From IMG/VR virus record IMGVR_UViG_3300027973_000194, positions 1-26,536 of that record: 26,536 nt of DNA. One strand, given 5' to 3'. Both the position numbers and the translations under genes were made by a program. This stretch comes from a virus. Below are positions 6,679-15,328 of the stretch, in pieces (position 1 is the first letter of the stretch; every line of letters starts with the position of its first letter). The notes under the pieces are model-generated. The model did not search any database. It was not told where the DNA came from and saw only the letters and a list, made by a program, of their open reading frames with translations.

Positions 6679-7620
6679 CTAGTCTGAGTGTATAATTGGA
6701 AGGTTATAGGTGTTAGTATCCACATTAACAGTATCATAATATTCTATAGTGTTAGATCCACAGTTATATATAACTTCAGCTATATATGAACCTGAGTCAC
6801 AAACTACTATCTGAGGGTTATCTGTTATAAAATTACCATTACTATCTAACCAGCTAAACACACTATTAACCACACCATTAGGTGTAAACCTCCAAGCTTC
6901 AGGAGTATTGATTGTATAGTTTGCAGTATTTCTACCTATAGGTGCGTAAGCTGTGTTACCTGCTGTATTCTGAATACCAAGACATGCTCTACCACCATTC
7001 CAAGTATTGCAAGTTTGCTTTCTTTCTACATGAACTTCAATAACATTAGTTAGTTCATATAGGATTATTTGGAATTTAGACCTCTGTTGTGAGCAACTAA
7101 AGTGTGGAATATCATTAAAACTAACTACTAATTTTCTACATGGATATACACCTGTAACACCATATCTAACTTCACCACCTAATGATGGGTCTATATCATG
7201 GTAAAGTCCTATCATTGATCTTGGAAAATTAGCTGCTGCTGTTGGAATGCTAGCAGTAAATGCCCAAGGTGAGAATTGGTTTGAATAAGCTAAATTAAAA
7301 CTAATAACACCATTTGTACTAATAACATATTGGGTATAAGTTTGATTGAAAAAACAGAACTCAAATGGTAGATTTACAGTAGTAGACCATCTATCATCAA
7401 TAGCTATATTGTATATAGTACCAGTTGTATATGGTAATGGGCTGTATGGTATTGGTGTTATTAAATAAGAATCTGTAACTCTAGTTTGGGTGTAGTTAGC
7501 TGTTAATGTCTGACAGTCATTACAGTTAAGAGTTACATCATTACCTGCATTAACTACATTACATTGAGACTGTATTGCATTACTTATGATTAATAGAATT
7601 ATACTTATTAAGTACTTCAT
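6679..7620 (-). CDS. Secreted adhesin-like protein with flavobacterial nidogen-type surface module
   Basis: Start chosen at ATG 7620, giving 313 aa and a clean signal peptide ('MKYLISIILLIISNAIQSQ'); ATG 7638 in the same frame adds six residues. After a short Cys-containing segment comes a module spanning about residues 70-245, with 'STNGVISFN', 'GLYHDIDPSLGGEVRYGV', 'VVSFNDIPHFSCSQQRS', 'IILYELTNVIEVHVERK', 'TWNGGRACLGIQN' and 'PEAWRFTPNG'. I recall this combination from large flavobacterial surface proteins that end in a CHU_C domain. An Ig-like tail follows ('SWLDSNGNFI', 'YIAEVIYNCG'). The stop is TAG. It overlaps the preceding secreted gene by 41 bases. A host origin by transfer is likely; function may be adhesion or surface coating. 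Confidence 0.75.
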   Translation of the reverse strand: MKYLISIILLIISNAIQSQCNVVNAGNDVTLNCNDCQTLTANYTQTRVTDSYLITPIPYSPLPYTTGTIYNIAIDDRWSTTVNLPFEFCFFNQTYTQYVISTNGVISFNLAYSNQFSPWAFTASIPTAAANFPRSMIGLYHDIDPSLGGEVRYGVTGVYPCRKLVVSFNDIPHFSCSQQRSKFQIILYELTNVIEVHVERKQTCNTWNGGRACLGIQNTAGNTAYAPIGRNTANYTINTPEAWRFTPNGVVNSVFSWLDSNGNFITDNPQIVVCDSGSYIAEVIYNCGSNTIEYYDTVNVDTNTYNLPIIHSD

Positions 7621-8053
7621 ATAAATAGGTTGTATCATTGATATATACTAGATAAGAGTTATCTGTAACAATGTTTCTAATCATTATTTTATTAATAAAA
7701 TGGTTTTTTAACCAGTTTACTTCATATGAATTTAGATTAAAATATGCTATTATTTCACAAGATAATCTTCTAATACTGTAGGTAGATAGTGAGTCTCCTC
7801 CAGATATAAATGTCACATATGTTGAATCTGTGCATCTACTAGTTAATGGATCTCCCCTTCTAAATGAAATATGCTTAAATCCTATAGTATCTTTATAGTA
7901 AATCTTTATAGTCTGTACATACCAATACTTCTCACCCATCTCTAGATTTTCAACAATAGGTTGTATCTTAATATCTTTCTGTACTAAGGGTTCAGGTTGT
8001 TGAGCTGTTAGTATTATTGATACAAGAGCTAAAGCAAAAACTAGATATTTCAT
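7580..8053 (-). CDS. Secreted hypothetical protein
   Basis: This 157-aa protein starts with a signal peptide ('MKYLVFALALVSIILTAQQ', cleavage probably before the QQPEP stretch). The mature part is beta-rich, with 'YWYVQTIKIYYKDTIGFKHI' and 'DSTYVTFISGGDSLSTY', two cysteines that could pair, and a tyrosine/asparagine-rich end. No sorting domain, lipobox or membrane anchor is visible, so the periplasm is its expected place unless it binds another secreted product. It is the first of four consecutive signal-peptide genes and begins two bases after the stop of the 612-aa fibre candidate. I do not recognise the family. Roles such as superinfection exclusion or a chaperone for the next gene are only possibilities. 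Confidence 0.65.
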   Translation of the reverse strand: MKYLVFALALVSIILTAQQPEPLVQKDIKIQPIVENLEMGEKYWYVQTIKIYYKDTIGFKHISFRRGDPLTSRCTDSTYVTFISGGDSLSTYSIRRLSCEIIAYFNLNSYEVNWLKNHFINKIMIRNIVTDNSYLVYINDTTYLYEVLNKYNSINHK

Positions 8054-8055
8054 AG

Positions 8056-9894
8056 TTAGCTAACAAAGGTATAGTAAACACTTCCTGATGGAGCAATTAA
8101 TGGTCCCCAGTTTAGTGTTCTGAATAAAGCTATTGTAGAATTGTTTACATCATCACCATTAGATCCAAATACTAATATACTTTGACCAGCACTAGAATCA
8201 ATGTCTTGGGTTTGCACATAAGCTAAATTTTGACTTGCTGTTACACTATTAACTAACGTAAACTTTGCTTTATAACCAGCTCTCATTGTAATAAAAGGAG
8301 TTATAGTTCCTCCAGCAGCAGGAGTTATTGTAAATGTTGGTGAAACTCCACCTGTAATAACAGGTCTATTTGCAGGATTTAGTTGTGATGGTGAGAAGCC
8401 TGTTGCTTGTGATAAAGTCATTCCAATACTAGGAGATGTTCCTGACAGATAATTCAACTGACTAACAGGATTAATTGTTGCATTAAAGGTTGCTGATCCT
8501 GCTGCTTGTAAAACTATTCTACTTCCTACTGAGCCAAGTAATGTCAATACTCCTGTAACAGTATATTCTGCTAAAGGATTTGCAATAATGTTTTGTAAAG
8601 TAATTATTGCTGCTGGTGTAGAGCAGGTAAAATTTTGAGTTGTAAATCCGTAAGCACCAATAAGTGTAGTTGTTGATGATATAAGCAAATTATTTGAAAC
8701 TGTTAGTAATGAATCAAGTTGATAAGAAGCTACTGTACTTCCTACTAATGTTACGTTATTCCAAATAATATTTCCTGAATCTATTATACCACCAGCTGTA
8801 AAGTTAATTGTAAACAGTCCAGCATTTACAGTGCTTAAACCAAACTTTTTAAAAGCTCTACAAAAGAAATTAGATGTAAAGGTATAAGTTCCAACAGTAT
8901 TTATTTCAAAGTCATTTGTAACAACTAGTGTAGTAGTGGCACTTATATTTCCTGATCCTATTAAAGAAATAGTACCAGTACCCAAACTATTACCTCCTAT
9001 TTGTGCGTGTGTAAAATTGCCCCGACATTTTAATCTACGTCCTACTCCATTCAAAATAGTACCTGTTCCATTATTTGCACCGTAAGTAACATTATTAAAA
9101 TTAGCTTCACTAATTAATGTACAAGTAACATTACCATTTTGCTGATAATTATTAAACTGAACATCTTGTAAATCTAAATTAGAATTTCCTCCTATTGTCA
9201 AAAGTCCCGTATGGACAATAGTAGTTGGTGAAACATAGTTTAAGTTACCTGCAAATACAAGATTATTTATTGTTATAGTATTTGCCCCTGCATCTAAGTT
9301 TAAAGTTCCTGTAAAATTACCGGCTCCTGACGTAGATATAGTTGCTGTTGTTGCTACCTTAAATGTCATTGTACTTCCAGTCATAGGATTTCCCAAGGAC
9401 AAATTACCATTTACGGTCATAACCCCAGCTCCTTGAAAGGTAAATGGATTCCCACCATTAGCAGTTAAAGTAAATGAAGAAACAACCCAATTTCCAATAA
9501 ATGTTACTATATTACCCCCACTTCCGCCTTGTGTTGTAGTTAGTGACTTATTAAAAGCAAATCCATTTGAAGTATGAGTTACTGCTCCAATATTGTTTAT
9601 TATAATACCATTTGCTCCTGCAAATGCACCCATTGTAGGAGAAAGAGTTATACTACCTCTAACAGTTAAAGCATTAGTAAAAGTAATTACAGCTGTGTTT
9701 GGAGCAACGCCTGCTGTATAGCCAGTAAAATCTAAATTAGAACAAGTTGCTCCTGATGTAATTGTACATCGCTTATTTCCACTAAGCCCTGCTCCTGTAA
9801 ATAATGCAGGGGTAGTTGCAGTTGGAACACCTGTGTCCCAATTTAATACTGTACTCCAGTTATCATCTGCTCCTAGTCCTGTCCAAGTAGGCAT
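8056..9894 (-). CDS. Beta-rich fibre/adhesin candidate (possible receptor-binding protein)
   Basis: This 612-aa protein lacks a signal peptide and opens MPTWTGLGADDNWSTVLNWD, then 'TGVPTATTPALFTGAG'. This 'W.G..ADDNWS...NWDTGVPT' opening recurs in phage and bacterial beta-helix adhesins. The rest is made of short threonine, asparagine, glycine and isoleucine strands ('ITFTNALTVRGSITLSPTMG', 'GGNIVTFIGNWVVSS'), consistent with a parallel beta-helix of irregular coils. No catalytic motif is evident. Residues near the C-terminus ('GSNGDDVNNSTIALFRTLNW') may form a cap. It follows the 52-aa gene by one base and lies beside the tail fibre, so receptor binding or glycan contact is likely. Alternative: a decoration protein on the head. 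Confidence 0.6.
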   Translation of the reverse strand: MPTWTGLGADDNWSTVLNWDTGVPTATTPALFTGAGLSGNKRCTITSGATCSNLDFTGYTAGVAPNTAVITFTNALTVRGSITLSPTMGAFAGANGIIINNIGAVTHTSNGFAFNKSLTTTQGGSGGNIVTFIGNWVVSSFTLTANGGNPFTFQGAGVMTVNGNLSLGNPMTGSTMTFKVATTATISTSGAGNFTGTLNLDAGANTITINNLVFAGNLNYVSPTTIVHTGLLTIGGNSNLDLQDVQFNNYQQNGNVTCTLISEANFNNVTYGANNGTGTILNGVGRRLKCRGNFTHAQIGGNSLGTGTISLIGSGNISATTTLVVTNDFEINTVGTYTFTSNFFCRAFKKFGLSTVNAGLFTINFTAGGIIDSGNIIWNNVTLVGSTVASYQLDSLLTVSNNLLISSTTTLIGAYGFTTQNFTCSTPAAIITLQNIIANPLAEYTVTGVLTLLGSVGSRIVLQAAGSATFNATINPVSQLNYLSGTSPSIGMTLSQATGFSPSQLNPANRPVITGGVSPTFTITPAAGGTITPFITMRAGYKAKFTLVNSVTASQNLAYVQTQDIDSSAGQSILVFGSNGDDVNNSTIALFRTLNWGPLIAPSGSVYYTFVS

Positions 9895-9895
9895 A

Positions 9896-10054
9896 TTATA
9901 ATCTGTTTTTTATTTCTGTTAAGATTTCTTCTAGTGAAATACAAGGTATTTCCACATCAATAATAATAGGTTCATTGAACTCACTATCTCCTTCGTTCTT
10001 AGTAACAATCCTTATCCGATCTCCAAAATTTATTATTTCTATATACTGTATCAT
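9896..10054 (-). CDS. Small acidic hypothetical protein (52 aa)
   Basis: A short frame, below the usual length cut-off, fills the otherwise empty gap between two large fibre genes. It reads [20 protein letters not shown], then '[18 protein letters not shown]', and ends '[13 protein letters not shown]' before a TAA. The start ATG (10054-10052) overlaps the TGA stop of the 757-aa fibre gene as ATGA, and its stop lies one base before the next gene's start region, so packing is exactly that of the neighbours. It is strongly acidic, with a predicted C-terminal amphipathic helix. There is no recognised family. A fibre chaperone or assembly factor would fit the position, but this is inference only. 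Confidence 0.6.
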   Translation of the reverse strand: MIQYIEIINFGDRIRIVTKNEGDSEFNEPIIIDVEIPCISLEEILTEIKNRL

Positions 10055-12324
10055 GATCTAGTAGTTCTAATTGTTAAGGTTGCATTTTTTATTGTAGATG
10101 CAGAGTTTACATAAAAACCAAATACATCACCAGCATTAAAAGTAAGAGTCCATCCAGCCATAGAAGTTGATGTAATAAAATTATTTGCTGTAAGTGTTGG
10201 AAATGCTGCTGCGACAATACTATTTGCTAAAACAGGTATTGCACCAATAGCTTTCCAAATATCAAATTGAATACTCCCTACTACATTAGCAGTAATACTC
10301 CACCCTGTAATAGTTCCTGCGTAAGGTATTACAACAAACCCTGTTTGACCAGGCTGAACAACAGCCGTTACACCATCTACTGTAACACCAAATGAACCTG
10401 TTTTTAGGTTAGCTTTTAATGTAGCTACTGTAACTCCTGATGAAGCTGCTGGTGTAGTAACATCTGTTGTTAATTCAGTAATACCACCACCTGTAGCATT
10501 CAAGGTATTCCCAGACATTGATAGGTTTGTCCCAAGAATTATTTCTTGTACAGGCGTGGTAGTAGAATTAGAACCAAGTAACCTTGATACAGCTGAAACC
10601 GCCTGCATCTTACCATAGGTAACAGCGTTGTTGGCTATTGAAAAGCTATGCGTTGCTACAGCAGAAGATATATTAAGGTCTGTACTTGCTAGTGTCTGTG
10701 AAGATGCTGTAAGAGAATTTATGGCAGTAATTCCTGTACCTGCTAATATACCTGCTTGTTGTGTTATAGTTAGTATAGTTGATTGCACAGCAGGGTGTGC
10801 AAATGGACTTGTTTGAGCTGTTCCTGCTAGTATAGACATACCTGTATCAGCACTACCCCAATACAACTCTATTATATCTCCTGCAATTAATTCTATTAAG
10901 TAATTCCAAGCAGCCATCATGTATGCAGGAGAATTACCCTGTAATGAAATGACACCAGCACTTGCAGTTACATCAGCTCCATTTCTTCTTAGCCAAAAAT
11001 TTACATAATCAACACCTGCATCAGTTTTATCCATTTGTGATGAAAACTGAATATTATATATGCCAGTATGAGCAACAACAATCTGAGATGTCATTGTTCC
11101 TGTATAGGGAGCACTTGTTCTATTTTGCGAAATAGAAACTACATAAGTACCTATTCCTCCTGTACCACTTGTAAATGCAGATATAAAAGTTCCAGGAGTT
11201 ATACTACCACCCGTTAATACCATCCCCACTTTTAATGTTCCAGATGTAACAAATGTAACATTTAATATTGTTCCTGCTCCTGCTCCACCATTGTTTATTG
11301 TTCCTGTAAAAACAGCAGTTTGTGTTTGTAAAGAAAATCCATTAGCTAAATCGGTAGTATTAAACTTAACTGCTCTTGGCGTGTTTGCAGTTGGATTATC
11401 TTGTGTTGTACTATCTGATATTGCAAAATAGTATCCTAATGCTGGAGGTGTTGTGTTAGACCCCCATTTAAGCCCTGTGGGTGTAGAACTATCTGCTATA
11501 AGAACATATGTATCACTTCCTACAGGAAGCCTTGTATCAGCAGTGTCGAATGTGTATAGATCGCCCTTTGTTGTAAGTGGAGATGATCCTGTTACTGTTG
11601 CATATTCTACAGCAGTTTCTCCAGCATTTACTCTAAGGTATTTTAATGCATTACCTGTAAGATTATCAGCAGGAGCAAGTTTTGTATTTAAAGATATTGA
11701 ACCTGTACCAGTTATAGTACCACCAGTTAACCCAGTTCCTGTACCTACAGATGTAACAGCAGTTGTTAAATATGTATTATTATCAAATACCCAAGCAGAT
11801 CCATCCCATTTAAGTAATCCTGTACTAAATCCAGCAGGTATATAAGGTACTTTAGTTGTATCAATGTTAATAGCTCCACTAACTGTAATAGTAGTAAAAC
11901 TCATTCCAGTTCCTGCTGATACAGAAGTTACTGTTCCTGAACCTCCACTACCTATATAATTAAATTCAATATCACCTCCACCTAAATCTACTACTTGAAT
12001 AGTTGCACTATCTATTAAGTTTAATATAGTTTGGCTGTCATTAGGATTACTGTTAGTTTCTAATGCTATACCTGTTGCTGAGAATGGTGTTGTAGTAATT
12101 CCTGTTATTCTACCCCACTGATCTACTTGTAAAATAGGTATAAGAGTAGGACTACCATAAGTACCACTTGTTACTCCTGTTGGAGTTAGATTGGCAGTTA
12201 GATTTAAATTCTCTAATGTAAAATCTATATTAGCACTATCAGTAACAAAAAAAGGAGTTCCATCAACCTGCTGTCTAGGAGGTTGGATACTGAAATCCTT
12301 TCTTTTGTTATTGAAAAATGCCAT
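10051..12324 (-). CDS. Mosaic tail fibre protein
   Basis: This 757-aa protein is built of several recognisable fibre modules. Near residues 50-80 comes '[20 protein letters not shown]', the common phage fibre shaft repeat ('G.YG....P...VD..GRI'). Near 150-215 lie Gly/Thr/Ser-rich shaft segments. About residues 340-415 hold '[20 protein letters not shown]' and '[12 protein letters not shown]', a repeat seen in many phage structural proteins. The last 110 residues ('[20 protein letters not shown]', 'FDIWKAIG', '[20 protein letters not shown]') resemble a widespread C-terminal head domain of phage fibres. The N-terminus ([20 protein letters not shown]) is the likely virion-attachment part. It is expected to trimerise and contact the host surface. 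Its stop overlaps the 52-aa gene start. Confidence 0.75.
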   Translation of the reverse strand: MAFFNNKRKDFSIQPPRQQVDGTPFFVTDSANIDFTLENLNLTANLTPTGVTSGTYGSPTLIPILQVDQWGRITGITTTPFSATGIALETNSNPNDSQTILNLIDSATIQVVDLGGGDIEFNYIGSGGSGTVTSVSAGTGMSFTTITVSGAINIDTTKVPYIPAGFSTGLLKWDGSAWVFDNNTYLTTAVTSVGTGTGLTGGTITGTGSISLNTKLAPADNLTGNALKYLRVNAGETAVEYATVTGSSPLTTKGDLYTFDTADTRLPVGSDTYVLIADSSTPTGLKWGSNTTPPALGYYFAISDSTTQDNPTANTPRAVKFNTTDLANGFSLQTQTAVFTGTINNGGAGAGTILNVTFVTSGTLKVGMVLTGGSITPGTFISAFTSGTGGIGTYVVSISQNRTSAPYTGTMTSQIVVAHTGIYNIQFSSQMDKTDAGVDYVNFWLRRNGADVTASAGVISLQGNSPAYMMAAWNYLIELIAGDIIELYWGSADTGMSILAGTAQTSPFAHPAVQSTILTITQQAGILAGTGITAINSLTASSQTLASTDLNISSAVATHSFSIANNAVTYGKMQAVSAVSRLLGSNSTTTPVQEIILGTNLSMSGNTLNATGGGITELTTDVTTPAASSGVTVATLKANLKTGSFGVTVDGVTAVVQPGQTGFVVIPYAGTITGWSITANVVGSIQFDIWKAIGAIPVLANSIVAAAFPTLTANNFITSTSMAGWTLTFNAGDVFGFYVNSASTIKNATLTIRTTRS

Positions 12325-12327
12325 TTA

Positions 12328-13605
12328 TTATCTTACTAATTTATCAATATGTGCTATAATTTTACTTACGTCGTTATTAGATAAACACTCTTGACTAGCT
12401 GTAGTTTCTTCACAAGGGTTATCGTTAACAAATGGTCCAATATTACCTTCTTCAAAAGTACCTGAATAAGGAACTAATGTAGGATCTACACCAGTTTGAA
12501 AAAAAGCACTTTGTTTAACCCAGTTTGTATAAACTTCATCAAGCTCATAATTATATTGTATTTCAAATATTTGAGTATTATAAAAAGCAAATGAATTTTC
12601 AGGTGGGCTTATTTGAATTCTATAAAAATTTGGAGTGGTTCCAGAATTTATATACTCAAAAATAAAAGGTTGACAATTAGCATTTAATACATCAACTATT
12701 TGCTCAATATTTAAGTAATTAACAAAACTAGTGTCTTCGTAAAGTACACCATCATTATTTGTAATGTATATTTTACCTTGTGTATCTACTCCATTTAACT
12801 CTAACAAAAGTGTTCTAAAACTAAGAATACCTGTTGGACTAGGATCATTACCACCTTCATATTGACTAAATTCCACACTATAAGAAGTATAATCCGTATT
12901 ATCAATAGCTGAAACTACTACATAATTAGTTCCGTCATAATACAATGTCCAATTAGGATATGTAGTATTCCAAAGTTCAATAATAGCATCTGTATCATTC
13001 ATAATATTTGCAGGAATATTTAAAGATTCAATTACTGTTACACCATCATAAATAGTTATATTACCTTCCCAATTACCATAAACATTATTTACTGTGACAG
13101 CTGGTTCTTCTATTTCTTCAATAATAGCCACTTCAACAGGTGATATTGTATCAGTATTAAAACTACAGTTTTCTGTAAAGGTTATATTATTTAGGTTTAA
13201 AACAATAGGTTCATCTGTAATTGAATCTAGTATAGTAGTAAATTTAATTTCTATCATTTGATTATCATGATCATAAAAATAAATAAAAGGGTAACTTGTA
13301 TTATTGTAATACATGCTTCCACTATTATCACAACCAAATTGAATCTTAGTCTCAGTTACTTCTGAAAGGTCATTTAATAATACAGTATAGTCACCTTCTA
13401 CACAACAATGGCAGGTAATAGTGCTACCTACTATTGTGAAGTTTCTAAGTATATCTATATAAGCTCTAAGTAATCTTATTTCTTTGAAAAGACAAGTATT
13501 GTTTATACCTACAACTAATCCACCATAGTATTTAACGGATTTTAAAGCTAAACTGTAGAATGCTTTAATTATAGCTACTTGTATTTTTAATGGTGTTAGT
13601 ATCAT
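12328..13605 (-). CDS. Hypothetical virion appendage protein
   Basis: Start set at ATG 13605 (425 aa), because this codon overlaps the TGA stop of the preceding collagen-like gene as ATGA; a TTG 27 bases upstream in the same frame is less plausible. The N-terminal 60 residues are helical ('IQVAIIKAFYSLALKSVKYY'), followed by a Cys-rich piece ('STITCHCCVEGDYTVLLNDL') and then beta-rich, Asn/Tyr/Thr-rich sequence with repeated 'NWTLYYDGTNYVVVS'-type strands, suggesting Ig-like or jelly-roll domains. The C-terminus has 'CEETTASQECLSNNDVSKII'. No signal peptide is seen. Between the collagen-like gene and the tail fibre, a base-plate or fibre-connector role is likely, but I do not recognise the family. 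Confidence 0.55.
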   Translation of the reverse strand: MILTPLKIQVAIIKAFYSLALKSVKYYGGLVVGINNTCLFKEIRLLRAYIDILRNFTIVGSTITCHCCVEGDYTVLLNDLSEVTETKIQFGCDNSGSMYYNNTSYPFIYFYDHDNQMIEIKFTTILDSITDEPIVLNLNNITFTENCSFNTDTISPVEVAIIEEIEEPAVTVNNVYGNWEGNITIYDGVTVIESLNIPANIMNDTDAIIELWNTTYPNWTLYYDGTNYVVVSAIDNTDYTSYSVEFSQYEGGNDPSPTGILSFRTLLLELNGVDTQGKIYITNNDGVLYEDTSFVNYLNIEQIVDVLNANCQPFIFEYINSGTTPNFYRIQISPPENSFAFYNTQIFEIQYNYELDEVYTNWVKQSAFFQTGVDPTLVPYSGTFEEGNIGPFVNDNPCEETTASQECLSNNDVSKIIAHIDKLVR

Positions 13606-14012
13606 GGATATATTCTTATTTCTATTGGGCAACCATTTAATCTATTATCTTGAGTCGTTAAAAACTCTTTATCATAAGTATTAATTAATAAATTATTAGT
13701 ATTTGAATAACTTATTTCAACCGCACTTGTGCCATTATCTAAATTAAAAACTGGATTAGGTGGATAAAATACAGCTATTTTATTCTGCACAAAAATGCCT
13801 CCTGTAACTATCAAAGAATAACTACCTTCTGCTGTTCTTGAAAATGTAGGAGTTTCTTCAATTGTATTTTCCAAAACAATTGCAGTAGGTGCAGCATCAT
13901 CAACTTGAGTTAACAAAGCAGTATATATTTTATAAGGTAATTCACCTGCTGGTCCTTGTGGTCCAGTTGGTCCTGGAGGACCAATTGGTAATTCTGAGTT
14001 ATAGCATCCCAT
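13602..14012 (-). CDS. Collagen-like fibre protein
   Basis: This 136-aa protein opens MGCYNSELPIGPPGPTGPQG and continues PAGELP, a run of five Gly-X-Y triplets near residues 11-25. After this comes a compact beta-rich domain of about 110 residues ('DDAAPTAIVLENTIEETPTF', 'GSYSLIVTGGIFVQNKIAVF', 'CPIEIRIYP'). A Gly-X-Y stretch suggests a short collagen triple helix that holds three copies together, with the globular part as a C-terminal knob; this is a known design in phage fibres. It lies between another collagen-like gene and the 425-aa appendage gene, which it overlaps by four bases. Head-fibre or tail-fibre placement cannot be told from the sequence. Confidence 0.65.
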   Translation of the reverse strand: MGCYNSELPIGPPGPTGPQGPAGELPYKIYTALLTQVDDAAPTAIVLENTIEETPTFSRTAEGSYSLIVTGGIFVQNKIAVFYPPNPVFNLDNGTSAVEISYSNTNNLLINTYDKEFLTTQDNRLNGCPIEIRIYP

Positions 14013-14024
14013 AGTTTATAGTTT

Positions 14025-14843
14025 TTAAATGTAAGGTGTGTAATATTTTAATATTTGAGTAATTTGTATTGCAGGTTCAAAATCAGCATTAGTACCAAAA
14101 CTTATTTGAAAGTCAGAAGAATCAGTTACTGAATAGCTGCTATTTATAATCCAAGATTTTTGAACATAAAAACAATCTCCAAAAGTATCACTTTGAACAC
14201 AATATGCATAAATAGTTCCATATACTTTTAAAAATGTAGAAGTAACTCTTTCTATTTTCAAAGATCCTTTTACAACATTAGGTTGTTCTATACTTGGGTA
14301 TCCTGAAGGAGGACCTGTAGTTGGATCAACATCATATTTAATTTTTGCTTCTCTTAATCCTTGAGTAGATATATCTTTTGAAACACTAAATACTAATTCT
14401 GGTCCTGTACTAGTAATAAGTTGTATAAAAGCTGAGTTCATTGTGTCTGCAAAATCTGCAGGAGAACTTTGAAAATCTAGTGTAATTGATTGACCATTTG
14501 CAGTTAACTGTGTAAAGTTTATGTCAACTGATGTACTTGTACCAGCCCCAACTGCAGATTGGTCATTTAAAATTCTTTCTAATGATACTGGTCCTGCAGG
14601 TCCTTCATCACCTTGTTCACCTTCTGGAATTTCAAAGTTAAAAATAGCATTTGGAGCAACTCCTGTATTTGTTACTGTAGCTGGATCACCAAAAGGTACT
14701 GTATCTACTGTACCTACTGTTATAGTAGGAGTAGTACCATTTACTCCTGGGACTCCTTGGATTCCTTGAGGACCTGGGACACCTTGTGGTCCTCTAGGTA
14801 TTGTTGCTGAATTGCAGTTACAACTGCCTGAACATGAACACAT
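14025..14843 (-). CDS. Collagen-like appendage protein with Cys-rich N-terminus
   Basis: This 272-aa protein begins MCSCSGSCNCNSATIP, with five cysteines within twelve residues, followed by 'RGPQGVPGPQGIQGVPGVNG' (six or more Gly-X-Y triplets, residues about 18-37). A second short triplet run 'GEQGDEGPAGP' lies near residues 73-83. Between the runs is a beta-type domain ('PTITVGTVDTVPFGDPATVT') of the kind found in phage structural proteins. The C-terminal ~170 residues are beta-rich and form the likely knob. Trimeric assembly through collagen helices is expected; the Cys cluster could form inter-chain links or bind metal. The gene starts one base after the preceding gene's stop. Role: head or tail fibre by context. 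Confidence 0.65.
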   Translation of the reverse strand: MCSCSGSCNCNSATIPRGPQGVPGPQGIQGVPGVNGTTPTITVGTVDTVPFGDPATVTNTGVAPNAIFNFEIPEGEQGDEGPAGPVSLERILNDQSAVGAGTSTSVDINFTQLTANGQSITLDFQSSPADFADTMNSAFIQLITSTGPELVFSVSKDISTQGLREAKIKYDVDPTTGPPSGYPSIEQPNVVKGSLKIERVTSTFLKVYGTIYAYCVQSDTFGDCFYVQKSWIINSSYSVTDSSDFQISFGTNADFEPAIQITQILKYYTPYI

Positions 14844-14844
14844 A

Positions 14845-15324
14845 TTATATAATTGATAAATTTAATTTTGTTAAATAGACTGTTATTTCTACAGGACCAT
14901 CTGGTGTTGTTCCAGCATCACTATCTGTAGAAAATGTAAGTTTACCACTTGAAACAATAGTACCAAAATTACCAGCAGTAAATAGATACATTAATTCTCC
15001 TGGTTCTAAGTTAGAGTTTTCATTTTTAGAAATGTACATTGTTTCATTAATGATAACAAATTGGTTACTACCTAAATCTAATGTTTCAGTAGCATTAGCT
15101 GAATAATAAACATAACCATTTACAACTAAGTACATACCTTCAGGTACATTTAGTTCCACAGGTGCACTTGCTAATGTAGCAGCTTGTTCTGCTGTAATTA
15201 TAGTAGTAAATGTTTGATAGTCTTGAACCATTTTATTAAGGTGCCCAAATCTAGCAACATTTGCATCATTATCAGTTCTAATTAAAGGATCTGTTCCTCT
15301 GTTACCTAGTGTAAATTTTTCCAT
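14845..15324 (-). CDS. Hypothetical virion protein (beta-rich)
   Basis: Start set at ATG 15324 (MEKFTLGNRGTDPLIRTDND), giving 159 aa. This codon lies four bases after the TAA stop of the preceding gene, whereas an upstream start would add a run of valines that is only the antisense-frame reading of the neighbour's Gly-Cys codons. The N-terminal part 'TDPLIRTDNDANVARFGHLN' reads like a structural 'peg', followed by 'KMVQDYQTFTTIITAEQAAT' and beta strands with Gly/Asn turns. It ends before a beta-rich end ('VEITVYLTKLNLSII'). No known family is recognised. It sits in the appendage cluster between two Cys-rich proteins, and probably belongs to the virion surface. Confidence 0.6.
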   Translation of the reverse strand: MEKFTLGNRGTDPLIRTDNDANVARFGHLNKMVQDYQTFTTIITAEQAATLASAPVELNVPEGMYLVVNGYVYYSANATETLDLGSNQFVIINETMYISKNENSNLEPGELMYLFTAGNFGTIVSSGKLTFSTDSDAGTTPDGPVEITVYLTKLNLSII

Positions 15325-15328
15325 AATG

